DNA of 64,000 nucleotides from Devosia sp. 2618 (lineage in GTDB: Bacteria; Pseudomonadota; Alphaproteobacteria; Rhizobiales; Devosiaceae): contig NZ_JBEPOO010000001.1 of NCBI RefSeq assembly GCF_040546815.1, positions 1,922,001 to 1,986,000 of the forward strand, given 5' to 3'. The translations under genes were made by a program, and so were the position numbers. Each line of letters opens with the position of its first letter. Positions within the stretch are counted from its first letter, which is position 1. This document shows, one piece after another, positions 15,693-23,549 of the stretch. The notes beneath the pieces were generated by a model. It was given only the letters and a program-made list of their open reading frames with translations, did no database searches and was not told the origin of the DNA.

Positions 15693-17786
15693 TCACTCAG
15701 CCCGTCTGATCCAGACCGCTGCATCGTGGAAGGTGGCGCCGCCGAAGGGTGGGGCTGGGGTGGCGTTGGTTAGGGTGTTGATGCCCTTGCCGCCGCGGTG
15801 GGATTTGTTCTGGTGGAGGCCTTCGGCGATCAGGACGCCGGTGGGCAGGCCGGTGCGGATGCGGGCGGTTAGATCGACATTACCGCGACGATTACCGACG
15901 GTGACGAACTGCCCCTCTTCGATACCCAGACGTGCCGCGTCTTCAGGATGAATGAAGACGGACGGGACGCCCTCGCGCTTCTGGCTGCCCGGGGTTTCGT
16001 TGAAGGACGAATTGAGGAAGGCGCGCGCCGGGCTGGTGGCGAGGCGGAATGGGTGGGTGTCATCGGTGGCTTCGGTGATGGCCCAATGGTCGGCGAAGCG
16101 CGGCATGTCGGCCGGGTCGCAGGTCCAGAAATAACCCTTCTTGTCGGCAACCGCCTGCCAATTGGGCTCAAAGCGGAAACGCTTGTCGGGCCAGGCGAAG
16201 CCATCGGCAAAGCGGGCAACGGCATCGGGGCGTTCGCGATCGACGAAGCCGGTTTTTTCGACCTCAGCCAGATCGGGATAATTGGAACGGCGGAAGGTTT
16301 CGGCGATGACGTCGCGATCTTGGGTGCGGAAGATATCGTCGTCGAGGCCAAGGCGCAGGGCCAGCGCGTTGACGACTTCATGGTTGGAGCGCGTATTGGC
16401 CAGCCGGTCGATCACCGCTGGCCCATAGAGGACGCGGGTGTGGCCGCCGCGCGTGTAGTAGTCATTGTGCTCGAGGAACATTGTGGCCGGGAGCACGATA
16501 TCGGCCAGTTCGGCCGTCTCGGTCATGAACTGTTCGTGGACCACGGTGAACAGGTCTTCGCGCTCGAGACCGCGACGGGTCAGGGTCTGGTCGGGCGCGA
16601 CGGAGGCCGGATTGGTGTTTTGCACGATCATGGCCATGACCGGCCCGCCATGCTTGAGCGCCTTGGCATCGCCGGTCAAGATCGGGCCGATCTCCGACAT
16701 GTCGAGCCAGCGCGGATCGCCCTTTTGCAGATGGGTGCCTTCGAGGCGCGACTTATCGAGCTTCCAAGTACCCGAATTGGAGTGGAAGGCGCCGCCGCCA
16801 CGGTGTTGCCAGGCGCCGGTCATGGCCGGAATGCAAAGGGCGGCGTGCATGGCGGTCGAGCCATTGCGCTGGCGAGTGAAGCCATAGCCGAGGCGGAAAT
16901 AGCTGCGTGGCGTGGTGCCGACGAGGTGGGCGAAAGCGGTGATGTCTTCGACCGTGAGGCCCGTGATGTCGGCGGCCCATTCTGGTGTCTTTGTCGCCAG
17001 ATGGGCTTCGAAATCGGGGCCGAAATCGGTGTACTTTTCCATATAGGCGCGGTCGGCAAGATTGTCGCGCAAGAGGATATGCATGACAGCGACAGCCAGC
17101 GCGCCATCTGTGCCGGGGCGCAGCACGAGGCCCAGATCGGCCTGCGCCATGGTGGCGGTCTGATAGATGTCGATGACGACGATCTTGGCCTTGCGCTCCT
17201 TTTTGGCGCGCATGGCATGGGTCATGACATTGACCTGGGTGTGCACGGCATTGGTGCCCCAGATGACGACGCAGTCGCTTTCGGCCATTTGCTCGGGATT
17301 GACCCCGCCCAACATGCCGGTGCCGGCGATATAGCCGGGCCACGACGTGCCGGTGCAGATGGTGTCGTATTGGCGCGAATAGCCCTTGGCGGCGCGCAGC
17401 CGGTCGATGCCGTCTCGGTGCACGTGGCCCATGGTGCCGGCATAGTAATAGGGCCAGATCGCTTCGGGGCCATGTTCGGCTTCGATTGCCGTGAAGCGGG
17501 CGGCGATCTCGTCGAGGGCTTCGTCCCAGCTGATCGGCTCGAACTGGCCGCTGCCCTTGGGGCCGGTGCGGCGCAGCGGCTGGGTCAGGCGCTCGGGGTG
17601 ATGCACGCGCTCGGCATAGCGGGCGACTTTTTCGCAGATGACGCCGGCGGTGTATGGATCGTCCTTGGCGCCGCGCACCCGGCCAATGGTGTGCGCGTCG
17701 ATGATGTCCACATCCAGCGCACAGGCGGATGGGCAATCATGCGGGCAGACCGTGCGGGCGGTGCGGAGGACGACAGGCTGGTTCAT
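15693..17786 (-). CDS. Stand-alone molybdopterin-dependent oxidoreductase (DMSO reductase family)
   Basis: A 697-residue catalytic subunit. The N-terminal iron-sulfur motif C14-x3-C18-x3-C22-x28-C51 can hold a [4Fe-4S] cluster, followed by the molybdopterin oxidoreductase domain (SWDEALDEIAARF, CTGTSWPGY, WGTNAVHTQ, GYGFTRQRNG) and the C-terminal dinucleotide-binding domain (FIHPEDAARLGIEEG, VLIAEGLHQN). There is no twin-arginine signal, so it is probably cytoplasmic. No electron-transfer or membrane-anchor subunit is coded alongside it. The family includes formate dehydrogenases, nitrate reductases and thiosulfate or polysulfide enzymes, and the substrate cannot be told here. It ends next to a TSUP transporter gene. 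Confidence 0.85.
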   Translation of the reverse strand: MNQPVVLRTARTVCPHDCPSACALDVDIIDAHTIGRVRGAKDDPYTAGVICEKVARYAERVHHPERLTQPLRRTGPKGSGQFEPISWDEALDEIAARFTAIEAEHGPEAIWPYYYAGTMGHVHRDGIDRLRAAKGYSRQYDTICTGTSWPGYIAGTGMLGGVNPEQMAESDCVVIWGTNAVHTQVNVMTHAMRAKKERKAKIVVIDIYQTATMAQADLGLVLRPGTDGALAVAVMHILLRDNLADRAYMEKYTDFGPDFEAHLATKTPEWAADITGLTVEDITAFAHLVGTTPRSYFRLGYGFTRQRNGSTAMHAALCIPAMTGAWQHRGGGAFHSNSGTWKLDKSRLEGTHLQKGDPRWLDMSEIGPILTGDAKALKHGGPVMAMIVQNTNPASVAPDQTLTRRGLEREDLFTVVHEQFMTETAELADIVLPATMFLEHNDYYTRGGHTRVLYGPAVIDRLANTRSNHEVVNALALRLGLDDDIFRTQDRDVIAETFRRSNYPDLAEVEKTGFVDRERPDAVARFADGFAWPDKRFRFEPNWQAVADKKGYFWTCDPADMPRFADHWAITEATDDTHPFRLATSPARAFLNSSFNETPGSQKREGVPSVFIHPEDAARLGIEEGQFVTVGNRRGNVDLTARIRTGLPTGVLIAEGLHQNKSHRGGKGINTLTNATPAPPFGGATFHDAAVWIRRAE

Positions 17787-17904
17787 GGGGCCAAATTATC
17801 CGAGAGGCAGGTTGCGCTCAATTGAATTGGCGTGATGGCGGGTATTCGCGGCAGGAATGGCATGGCGAAGCGCCGCCTGAATTGCGGGTGTCATGACAGG
17901 CGGA

Positions 17905-17966
17905 GCCCCGAGACGGTTTTCGCCCCTGGTTTAGGTAAGTTTGTGAGACGAAAACCGTCTCGGGGC
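17905..17966. repeat. Perfect 18-bp inverted repeat
   Basis: Arms 17905-17922 and 17949-17966 (GCCCCGAGACGGTTTTCG and its complement) are perfect, with a 26-nt loop. It follows the oxidoreductase promoter region. No U-run follows either arm, so it is more likely a palindromic repeat element than a terminator. Confidence 0.75.
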
Positions 17967-18192
17967 GCCGGGCCTTTACTCGATAGGCGGTATCGCGATC
18001 TCAGCGGTCACCGTAGCTCACGCCAGAACATCCGTCCGCTCAACCCGAAGCGGAGCGCGACCTCCACTTCCCCGGCTGTCTCACCGGACGCCGGTCGCTG
18101 CAGCGCCGCCTGTATCCCGAGGAGATGGGGTGGATGATAGCGGAGGTTTTGGGGGTGGGGATAAAATTGGGGGGTGGGAGCACGAAGGAAGA

Positions 18193-18312
18193 ATACCCCC
18201 ACCTAACCTCCCCCTGAAAAGGGGGAGGAATCTCATCTGTGGGTTGGGCTAGATTTTGCCCGACACTCGATCTGGTCCCTCCCCCTATCAGGGGGAGGTT
18301 AGGTGGGGGTAT
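18193..18312. repeat. Inverted repeat with 23-nt perfect outer arms and nested hairpins
   Basis: Outer arms at 18193-18215 and 18290-18312 are exact inverted copies (ATACCCCCACCTAACCTCCC and onward). Each arm is itself followed or preceded by a short CCTCCCCCT/AGGGGGAGG hairpin. This is the composite layout of a BIME-like element: two REP units facing each other. Confidence 0.78.
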
Positions 18313-18320
18313 CCCCTCAC

Positions 18321-18947
18321 CTAAAGCGCAGCAAACGCCTTGCTCGATGTCTCGGCATTGCGGCGGGCGCGGTTGGTGGCGTGGAGGGCCAGTTGGGCGG
18401 CGCCGGAGTGGAATTGGGAGAAGGTGACACGCTGGGCGTCGTGGGTGGCGATGGTGATGCCGCGCCAGTTGGGGCGGACCGAACGGACGTCAGACCAGGC
18501 GATCTTGGTCTGGCGACCCAGCGCGGTGCGGTGTTCGAGGACGGTGTTGTTCCAGCGGATTTTGGTGAACAGACCGCCGAGACCAATGCCGAGAGCGCCC
18601 GCTGCGAGCAGGATCGAAGCGGCGAAGGTGGCGGCCATCTGGGTGGCGTCGACCTGCTTGGTGCTGCCGATGACGATGATGGCCGACATAAGCACCGCCG
18701 AGAGCGCCGCGGCGCCGTAGCACGCGAAATATTCGACCATGGATGGGCGCAGTTCGGACCAGCCATCAATGCTGGCGGCCTCTTCGCTTTGCACAAGGCG
18801 CAGCGCGAGGAAGGCGGCGTAACCGAAGGCCACCACGCCGGCGGCGCGGGCGAGTGGCAGATGGGCGGTGAACGGCACGTATTTCAAAACGATCAGGCAA
18901 ACGACTACGAATAGTGGCAAAGCCACTTCCTGCCAGCGCAAGGGCAC
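18321..18947 (-). CDS. Membrane protein with a PH-like cytoplasmic domain, function unknown
   Basis: A 208-residue protein. Residues 10-60 and 75-125 hold about four hydrophobic segments (LFVVVCLIVLKYV, VVAFGYAAFLAL, AALSAVLMSAIIVIG, ILLAAGALGIGLGGLF). The C-terminal 75 residues (IAWSDVRSVRPNWRGITIAT, VTFSQFHSGAAQLALHA) look like a bacterial PH-type domain. The start is a GTG at 18947 with GGAGAG seven nt upstream; no closer ATG fits. Single gene beside a repeat element. I do not recognise a specific family. Confidence 0.6.
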   Translation of the reverse strand: MPLRWQEVALPLFVVVCLIVLKYVPFTAHLPLARAAGVVAFGYAAFLALRLVQSEEAASIDGWSELRPSMVEYFACYGAAALSAVLMSAIIVIGSTKQVDATQMAATFAASILLAAGALGIGLGGLFTKIRWNNTVLEHRTALGRQTKIAWSDVRSVRPNWRGITIATHDAQRVTFSQFHSGAAQLALHATNRARRNAETSSKAFAAL

Positions 18948-19161
18948 AATTGCTCTCCAAGTATTTGGCGGGCCGGTGACGCGACTTCGGCATTGCTTGG
19001 AACGAATCTAGCAAGCTTGGAGCAATTGGCCATTAACAAAACTGGGAGCGGCTAAATTGGCCCGGAACCACAGCTTTTTTGCAACAGTGGTCGGGCTGAT
19101 GTGGTGATTCAACTGGCTGGCGGGTTGAATCCGGGTGTCGGAGCAAGTGCCTGAAAACAAA

Positions 19162-19194
19162 AACACTTCCTGCGGTTCTGGCGCAGGAAGTGTT
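19162..19194 (-). terminator. Intrinsic terminator of the guanidinium exporter gene
   Basis: Arms 19162-19174 and 19182-19194 pair over 13 bp with a seven-nt loop. The minus-strand RNA continues with a U-rich TTTTTGTTTTC. It starts 25 nt after the stop codon of the exporter gene. Confidence 0.88.
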
Positions 19195-19218
19195 GAAATT
19201 GCGTCTGTGGCTTGATTG

Positions 19219-19533
19219 CTAGCTGAGCACCTTGAGGCCGACAATGCCGGCGACGATGAGGGCGATGGAGGCCAGACGGCCGGCGGTGGCTGGGTCGCCG
19301 AACAGGTACATGCCCAGGATCGCGGTGCCGACCGTGCCGATGCCGGTCCACACCGCATAGCCGGTGCCGACGGGCAGATCGCGCAAAGCCAGACCGAGCA
19401 GAACGACGCTGATGACCATCGCGACCACGGTCAGTATGCTGGGGCCGATGCGAGTAAAGCCTTCGGTGTATTTGAGGCCAACTGCCCAGCCCATTTCAAA
19501 CAGGCCAGCGATAACGAGGTAAACCCATGCCAT
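19219..19533 (-). CDS. gdx: SMR family guanidinium exporter (Gdx, formerly SugE)
   Basis: A 104-residue small multidrug resistance protein with four membrane helices and the essential glutamate at position 13 (GLFEMGW). The motif [13 protein letters not shown] marks the SugE/Gdx branch rather than the EmrE branch. Gdx proteins are dual-topology dimers that exchange guanidinium for protons. The assignment is strengthened by the two ACGA-loop hairpins of a guanidine-II riboswitch just upstream. The ATG at 19533 follows AGGAG with seven nt spacing. A strong intrinsic terminator follows, so this is a one-gene transcript. Confidence 0.92.
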   Translation of the reverse strand: MAWVYLVIAGLFEMGWAVGLKYTEGFTRIGPSILTVVAMVISVVLLGLALRDLPVGTGYAVWTGIGTVGTAILGMYLFGDPATAGRLASIALIVAGIVGLKVLS

Positions 19534-19540
19534 GGGATGG

Positions 19541-19602
19541 CTCCTGCAGTGGCGGGTCGTCCCAGCCGGAATAACGGGAAAAATGCGGGGTCGTCCCCGC
19601 GT
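19541..19602 (-). promoter_or_regulatory. Guanidine-II (mini-ykkC) riboswitch controlling gdx
   Basis: Read on the minus strand, two hairpins carry the diagnostic ACGR loops. Hairpin 1 (19600-19585) is GCGGGG-ACGA-CCCCGC. A 17-nt linker follows, then hairpin 2 (19567-19551) is GGCTGGG-ACGA-CCCGCC. The Shine-Dalgarno AGGAG is at 19545-19541, eight nt before the gdx ATG. In the known class each loop binds one guanidinium and ligand binding raises expression, usually by freeing the ribosome-binding site. Gene identity, order and spacing all fit. Confidence 0.92.
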
Positions 19603-19732
19603 CGAAGGCTTATATTTGAGGCGTCAGCGAAGGTGAAGTGCCGTGGCGGACCATCGGATAGTCAAAATTTGCATGGCCGGTGAAACAAAATCGGGTGGAC
19701 CGCGTATTTGCTAGCGAATGTGAGAATTTGCT

Positions 19733-20011
19733 GTGCCCGCCTTCTACCGCCTCCGTGCCTCCGACCGCCTGCAAGACACCATCGCCGTCCGCATTTTCGC
19801 CCTGCCCAATGGGCTGGGAGGGGTGGTGAGCTGGCCCCTGCCGACACCGGGATTGCGGGTGTTCAACCCGACGGAGTCACAGCCCGAAGGCGTGCTCGAC
19901 GCCCTGCCCTATGCGCAGTTTTTGAGCGAGCATCTTAGCGTCGAGCGCATCACCATCGAGATCGACGATGACGTGATGTGGCACCCCAGTTGGGGCGAAC
20001 TGCTGGATTGA
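19733..20011 (+). CDS. Small hypothetical protein
   Basis: A 92-residue acidic protein, starting at a GTG (MPAFYRLRASDRL) and ending WHPSWGELLD. I do not recognise the family. It has no signal peptide or membrane segment. It is followed by a UUCG-type hairpin terminator and then by the convergent DHA2 efflux gene. Codon use and length fit a real small gene, but no domain supports it. Confidence 0.5.
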   Translation: MPAFYRLRASDRLQDTIAVRIFALPNGLGGVVSWPLPTPGLRVFNPTESQPEGVLDALPYAQFLSEHLSVERITIEIDDDVMWHPSWGELLD

Positions 20012-20014
20012 GAA

Positions 20015-20040
20015 CGGCCCGGCGAACCGGGCCGCTCAGT
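20015..20040. terminator. Bidirectional terminator between convergent genes
   Basis: Arms 20015-20022 and 20027-20034 pair perfectly over eight bp around a CGAA loop (UUCG on the minus strand). The plus strand continues CTCAGTTTTA. It serves the small hypothetical gene and overlaps the end of the convergent efflux gene region. Confidence 0.7.
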
Positions 20041-20041
20041 T

Positions 20042-21598
20042 TTAAACGCCGACTGCAGCGGCCGCTGCGTTTTCCTCAGCCTCGATTTCAGCCTCGGGCT
20101 CCTTGCGCAGCGTGGTGGCCAGCGGGATTTCCTTGAGCAGGAAGGACAGCGCAAAAGCCAGCAATGCGGCGGCGGATGCGGTCAGGAAGACCGGATGCAG
20201 CGCGGCCGAAAAGCCTTCGAGCACCTGGATGCGGACCGGCTCAGGCAGAGCCTGAATGGCCTGGGCATTGAACGCATTACCGCCGCCTTCGGGCATGGCA
20301 TCGCCCAGTTGGGCCGCAAGGCCGCTGGAGAAGATGGCGCCGAACACCGACACGCCAATCGAGCCGCCGATCTGGCGGAACAGGGTTGTGCCTGCCGTGG
20401 CGACGCCAACCAGCGAGCGCGACACGGCGTTTTGGGTGGCGGTGACGCTGACGCTGTTGACCGGGCCGATGCCGACACCGACTAGGAACATGTAGATCGC
20501 AACCTGCCAGTCCGGCGTATCGAGTTGCATCATGCCGAGCAGCAGCAGACCGACAAACAGCACCGCCGTCGAGAGCGTGGGCAGGATCTTGTAGCGGCCT
20601 GTCTTGCTCATGACGAAGCCCGAAATGGTCGAGGCGCCGATCAGGCCGATCATCATCGGCAGGAGCTGGAGCGCCGAGCCGGTCGGGGTCACGCCCTTGG
20701 CGATCTGGAGATACATCGGCAGGAAGGTGATCGAGCCGAACATGGCCATGCCGACCAGAAAACCGATGGAGTTGGAAACAAGGAACGTGTTGTTGCGGAA
20801 CAGCTGCAGCGGCAGGACGGGCTCTGCAGCGCGGGCTTCGACCCAGATGAAGGCCGCCAAAGCGACCGCGGCCAGCACGACAAGGCCGATGATCTGGATG
20901 GACGTCCAGGGGAAGGTGTTGCCGCCAAGGCTTGTGGCCAGAACGAAGGCTGACAGCGCCGTGGTGAGCAGCACAAAGCCCATATAGTCGATCTTGTGGG
21001 CAACGCGATCTGGCTTGGGCTTGAGGGCAAAGCCGATGACGGCCAGCGCCAATACGCCCAGCGGCAGATTGATGATGAAAATCCAGTGCCAGCTAAGATG
21101 CTCGACGATAAAGCCGCCAAGCAGCGGGCCGACAACGGTGGCAACGCCGAACACGGCGCCGAAAATGCCCTGGATCTTGCCGCGCTGGCGTGGGGGGATG
21201 ATGTCGGCAACGACGGTCATGGCGACGACCATCAGGCCACCACCGCCAAGGCCCTGCACGGTGCGGGCGATGATGAGGAAGGTCATCGACGACGCGACGG
21301 CAGAGAGCACCGCGCCGATCAGGAAGATGACGATGGCGGCCTGCAGCACGATCTTGCGGCCGAACAGATCGCCCAGCTTTCCATAAACCGGGGCGACGAC
21401 GGTGGAACTGAGCAGATAGGCGATAACCACCCAGGTCAGATGATCAAGGCCGCCGAGTTCGGTGACAATGGTTGGCAGCGCCGTCGAAACGATGGTCTGG
21501 CCGAGCGAGGCCAGCAGCAGCGTGACGGCGACAGCGCCGATGACCAGGCCCACCGACTGCGCCTGCGGCGCATCGGCGGATTGTGTGTCTAGGGACAT
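20042..21598 (-). CDS. MFS multidrug efflux transporter, DHA2 (14-helix) family
   Basis: A 518-residue permease with about 14 membrane helices. Motif A-like GKLGDLFGRK and motif C-like VGPLLGGFIVEHLSWHWIF, with DHLTWVVIAYLL near the N-terminus, mark the EmrB/QacA family. It should expel hydrophobic drugs using the proton gradient. I chose the ATG at 21598 (MSLDTQSAD) with AGGA upstream; a start at 21682 would add 28 residues of unrelated sequence running into the operator region. It is divergent from a MarR-type regulator gene, the usual arrangement for substrate-induced efflux. Confidence 0.88.
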   Translation of the reverse strand: MSLDTQSADAPQAQSVGLVIGAVAVTLLLASLGQTIVSTALPTIVTELGGLDHLTWVVIAYLLSSTVVAPVYGKLGDLFGRKIVLQAAIVIFLIGAVLSAVASSMTFLIIARTVQGLGGGGLMVVAMTVVADIIPPRQRGKIQGIFGAVFGVATVVGPLLGGFIVEHLSWHWIFIINLPLGVLALAVIGFALKPKPDRVAHKIDYMGFVLLTTALSAFVLATSLGGNTFPWTSIQIIGLVVLAAVALAAFIWVEARAAEPVLPLQLFRNNTFLVSNSIGFLVGMAMFGSITFLPMYLQIAKGVTPTGSALQLLPMMIGLIGASTISGFVMSKTGRYKILPTLSTAVLFVGLLLLGMMQLDTPDWQVAIYMFLVGVGIGPVNSVSVTATQNAVSRSLVGVATAGTTLFRQIGGSIGVSVFGAIFSSGLAAQLGDAMPEGGGNAFNAQAIQALPEPVRIQVLEGFSAALHPVFLTASAAALLAFALSFLLKEIPLATTLRKEPEAEIEAEENAAAAAVGV

Positions 21599-21684
21599 TG
21601 GGGGATCCTTTGACCAGCAGGACGGCGCAGAGTCGCGCCCCTTGCGGGATGAATAATTGCAGCATATATCTGCCCGACGCAATT

Positions 21685-21720
21685 ACATGTCAATAGCATG
21701 CAATTGACGAATGCATGTTA
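21685..21720. promoter_or_regulatory. Candidate MarR operator between efflux and regulator genes
   Basis: GTCAAT (21689-21694) and ATTGAC (21703-21708) are inverted around an 8-nt centre AGCATGCA, and ACATG/CATGT (21685-21689 and 21714-21718) flank them. The region is 16-52 nt before the MarR ATG and within the divergent promoter. Palindromes of this size are typical for MarR dimers; binding is inferred. Confidence 0.55.
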
Positions 21721-21736
21721 AATCGTGAGGACTGCC

Positions 21737-22360
21737 ATGCCCGAAACCGGCGGCAAGACCGATATCAACGCCCTGCTCCGCAAGGCCGGAATCGCTGAAG
21801 AGACCGTGGAAGCGGTGATCAGCATCGACGCGCTGCTGCAGAACTGGCGGCGGCGCTCGATGAAGCGCGAACTCGGGCAGCGGGCGCTGGTTGATCTCAA
21901 GATCGGGCTCGATCTGGCGCAACTCGATGTGCTGATCGCCATCGACGCGCCAATCGGCAGCTATGGCGAACCCAAGATCGGCGAGACCATGGTGGCGACG
22001 GTGGCCGAGCGGCTCAATATCGACCCATCCCGCGCCAGCCGGATCGTCAGCGACATGGTGGAGCAAGGCTATGCCCGGCGCGCCGTCAGCCAGGCCGATG
22101 CGCGGCGGACGATCATCGAGCTGACCGATAGCGGGCGGACCGTGCTGGAAGCGGTGCGCGCCTACAAATTCCTGATCATGGGCGATTTCCTCAGCAGCTG
22201 GGGCGCCGACGAACTCGCTAGCTTCCTGCCGCTGCTGGGCAAGTTCGGCTATTGGTCGGACCATTCCGAACACGCCAACGAAAAGTTCGCTGACGATATC
22301 GCGCTTTTGAGCGCCCAGATTGCGGCTTCGGTGAAGGCAAAGACCACCGAAGTCGCGTGA
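21737..22360 (+). CDS. MarR family transcriptional regulator
   Basis: A 207-residue MarR-type winged-helix protein. The recognition part is VATVAERLNIDPSRASRIVSDMVEQGYARRAVSQADARR, followed by IIELTDSGRTVLEA, the usual wing and linker. MarR proteins repress neighbouring efflux genes until a phenolic or drug ligand binds. I chose the ATG at 21737 preceded by GTGAGG. It probably controls the divergent DHA2 pump and itself. The N-terminal 60 residues are longer than in most MarR proteins. Confidence 0.88.
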   Translation: MPETGGKTDINALLRKAGIAEETVEAVISIDALLQNWRRRSMKRELGQRALVDLKIGLDLAQLDVLIAIDAPIGSYGEPKIGETMVATVAERLNIDPSRASRIVSDMVEQGYARRAVSQADARRTIIELTDSGRTVLEAVRAYKFLIMGDFLSSWGADELASFLPLLGKFGYWSDHSEHANEKFADDIALLSAQIAASVKAKTTEVA

Positions 22361-22756
22361 GCTTTCTCGGCACGTCACGCAGAAGCAGCTCTGGTCCGCT
22401 GCAGTAGGTTCCCGCACTGACCACGATGCCTTTGCGAAAGGCATTGTGGCTGCCCGCTGCGTCGTCGCGACCGCTGGCCGAGCGGACACGCCCCATACCA
22501 CCGAACTATGCCAATCGACATATATCGGCACACCAACATCGGGCTCACGCGTTGATCGATGCGCGGCAGAACCGTGTGGCTCCACAAGATCGAAGCGCCG
22601 CGCAGAGATGGCATATCTCATTGTTTTAGACAGTAATTACTCACTATTCTAGGACGCAATTTCGTGGGCCTTCGTCGCCTGCAAGAATCTGCCGTGACAA
22701 CATCTCAAGCGAGGCGTATATGACGGTCGTCATAGTTTTCTCAATGAGATTGAGTG
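22361..22756. other. 396-nt intergenic region, possible remnant sequence
   Basis: No gene is supported. Several short frames on the minus strand (around 22375-22620) have no start signals or recognisable domains and could be a decayed gene. The right end holds the palindrome at 22719-22734. Confidence 0.45.
22719..22734. promoter_or_regulatory. Perfect 16-nt palindrome, candidate TetR operator
   Basis: TATGACG-GT-CGTCATA has perfect seven-nt arms and lies 23 nt upstream of the secreted-protein ATG at 22757. A TetR-family gene begins 124 nt after that protein ends. TetR dimers usually bind palindromes of this size; the pairing is inferred. Confidence 0.5.
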
Positions 22757-23425
22757 ATGCCGTTTATGAGAAGCCGTTCTCGGCGGGCTGTAGGCTTGCT
22801 TGCCCTGCTCGCGGCCGTTTTGACTTCACCGCTTCACGCAGCAGAAGGAATGGGTGCCTTGTCGATCAATGAACTGAAACAGACGCTTCTTGGAGAGTGG
22901 AGCAGCATTGCTCCCGAAGTGCGGCCCAGTGCAGCCAAAAACCCTGATGGAACGCTGAAGCCGTTCTATCTGACGCGCGACTTCGCGGTTTTGCCCAATG
23001 ATGAGTTCACGCTGACAATCGTCAACTTTGCCGATCCGTATGGGAAAGTGCCGCTGGCGCGCATTGCCATCAAGGGGCACATGGAATGGCGGGGCGAACA
23101 CCCGATCGCGCCGGGCGCGCAGAAGGTCGATTTCACGGCGGACACCGCCTATGAGGTGACGCCTTTGCTGGCGGGCTTTGCCGACGTGCTCAACAAGGTG
23201 GCCACGGATGGCTATGATGCGTGGGAAGTCGGCAAGGCCCAGAGCATTTTCGGCAAGACCTTTGTGCCGTTTGGCCTCGTGGCTGGCGAGAATTTCAAGG
23301 AATTCGATCTGGTCTACCTGTCGCATGACCTGTTGTTCTGGGGCGCTCGCAATATCGACGGGCGGGGCTTTGACACCGAAGAAAACCGACCGACCAACCT
23401 GCAGATCCCGTTGGCTCGCAAGTAG
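22757..23425 (+). CDS. Secreted conserved protein (APCDD1-like), function unknown
   Basis: A 222-residue protein. Residues 1-27 form a signal peptide (RRAVGLLALLAAVLTSPLHA). The mature part has LLGEWSSIAPEVRPS, FYLTRDFAVLPNDEFTLTIVNFADPYGKVPLARI, and LLFWGARNIDGRGFDTEENRPTNLQIPL; I associate these blocks with proteins annotated as APCDD1 domain-containing. It is probably periplasmic. I chose the ATG at 22757, three nt after a GTG. A TetR gene follows in the same direction. The biochemical role is unknown. Confidence 0.65.
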   Translation: MPFMRSRSRRAVGLLALLAAVLTSPLHAAEGMGALSINELKQTLLGEWSSIAPEVRPSAAKNPDGTLKPFYLTRDFAVLPNDEFTLTIVNFADPYGKVPLARIAIKGHMEWRGEHPIAPGAQKVDFTADTAYEVTPLLAGFADVLNKVATDGYDAWEVGKAQSIFGKTFVPFGLVAGENFKEFDLVYLSHDLLFWGARNIDGRGFDTEENRPTNLQIPLARK

Positions 23426-23431
23426 GACCAA

Positions 23432-23464
23432 GCAAGCGGCCTCCGGTGATCGGGGGCCGCTTGC
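23432..23464 (+). terminator. Terminator-like hairpin after the secreted protein
   Basis: GCAAGCGGCC (23432-23441) pairs with GGCCGCTTGC (23455-23464) around a 13-nt loop. No U-run follows, so it may be Rho-independent only in part, or an attenuating structure before the TetR gene. Confidence 0.5.
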
Positions 23465-23549
23465 GGACTTGAGATGACCACCTGGCTTGCGTATTGCTTT
23501 GGAGCGGATGCACCTGACCATACGGGTGCCTGCTCTCTCGGGAAGACCT

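Larger units (their letters stand above)
17787..18320. other. 534-nt intergenic region filled with two long inverted repeats
   Basis: No credible gene is seen; short open frames on both strands lack start signals and protein character. The region holds the inverted repeats at 17905-17966 and 18193-18312, listed separately. The segment between them (about 17985-18130) is arginine-codon rich in several frames and looks non-coding. Confidence 0.6.

Noticed and set aside
15948..17825. 625-codon plus-strand frame opposite the molybdopterin oxidoreductase
   Set aside because: Composition is Gly/Ala/Asp/Val-rich without motifs; the minus-strand gene has intact cofactor motifs.
17832..18137. 101-codon plus-strand frame in the repeat-rich gap
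   Set aside because: It runs through the 18-bp inverted repeat, is Arg/Ser/Pro-rich and has no ribosome-binding site.
15558..18312. Inverted repeats considered as a CRISPR array
   Set aside because: Repeats are unrelated palindromes, not regularly spaced direct repeats, and no cas genes are present.
21683..22621. 312-codon minus-strand frame across the MarR gene and the following gap
   Set aside because: It overlaps the MarR gene with intact helix-turn-helix; only the part beyond 22361 could be a remnant and has no recognisable domain.
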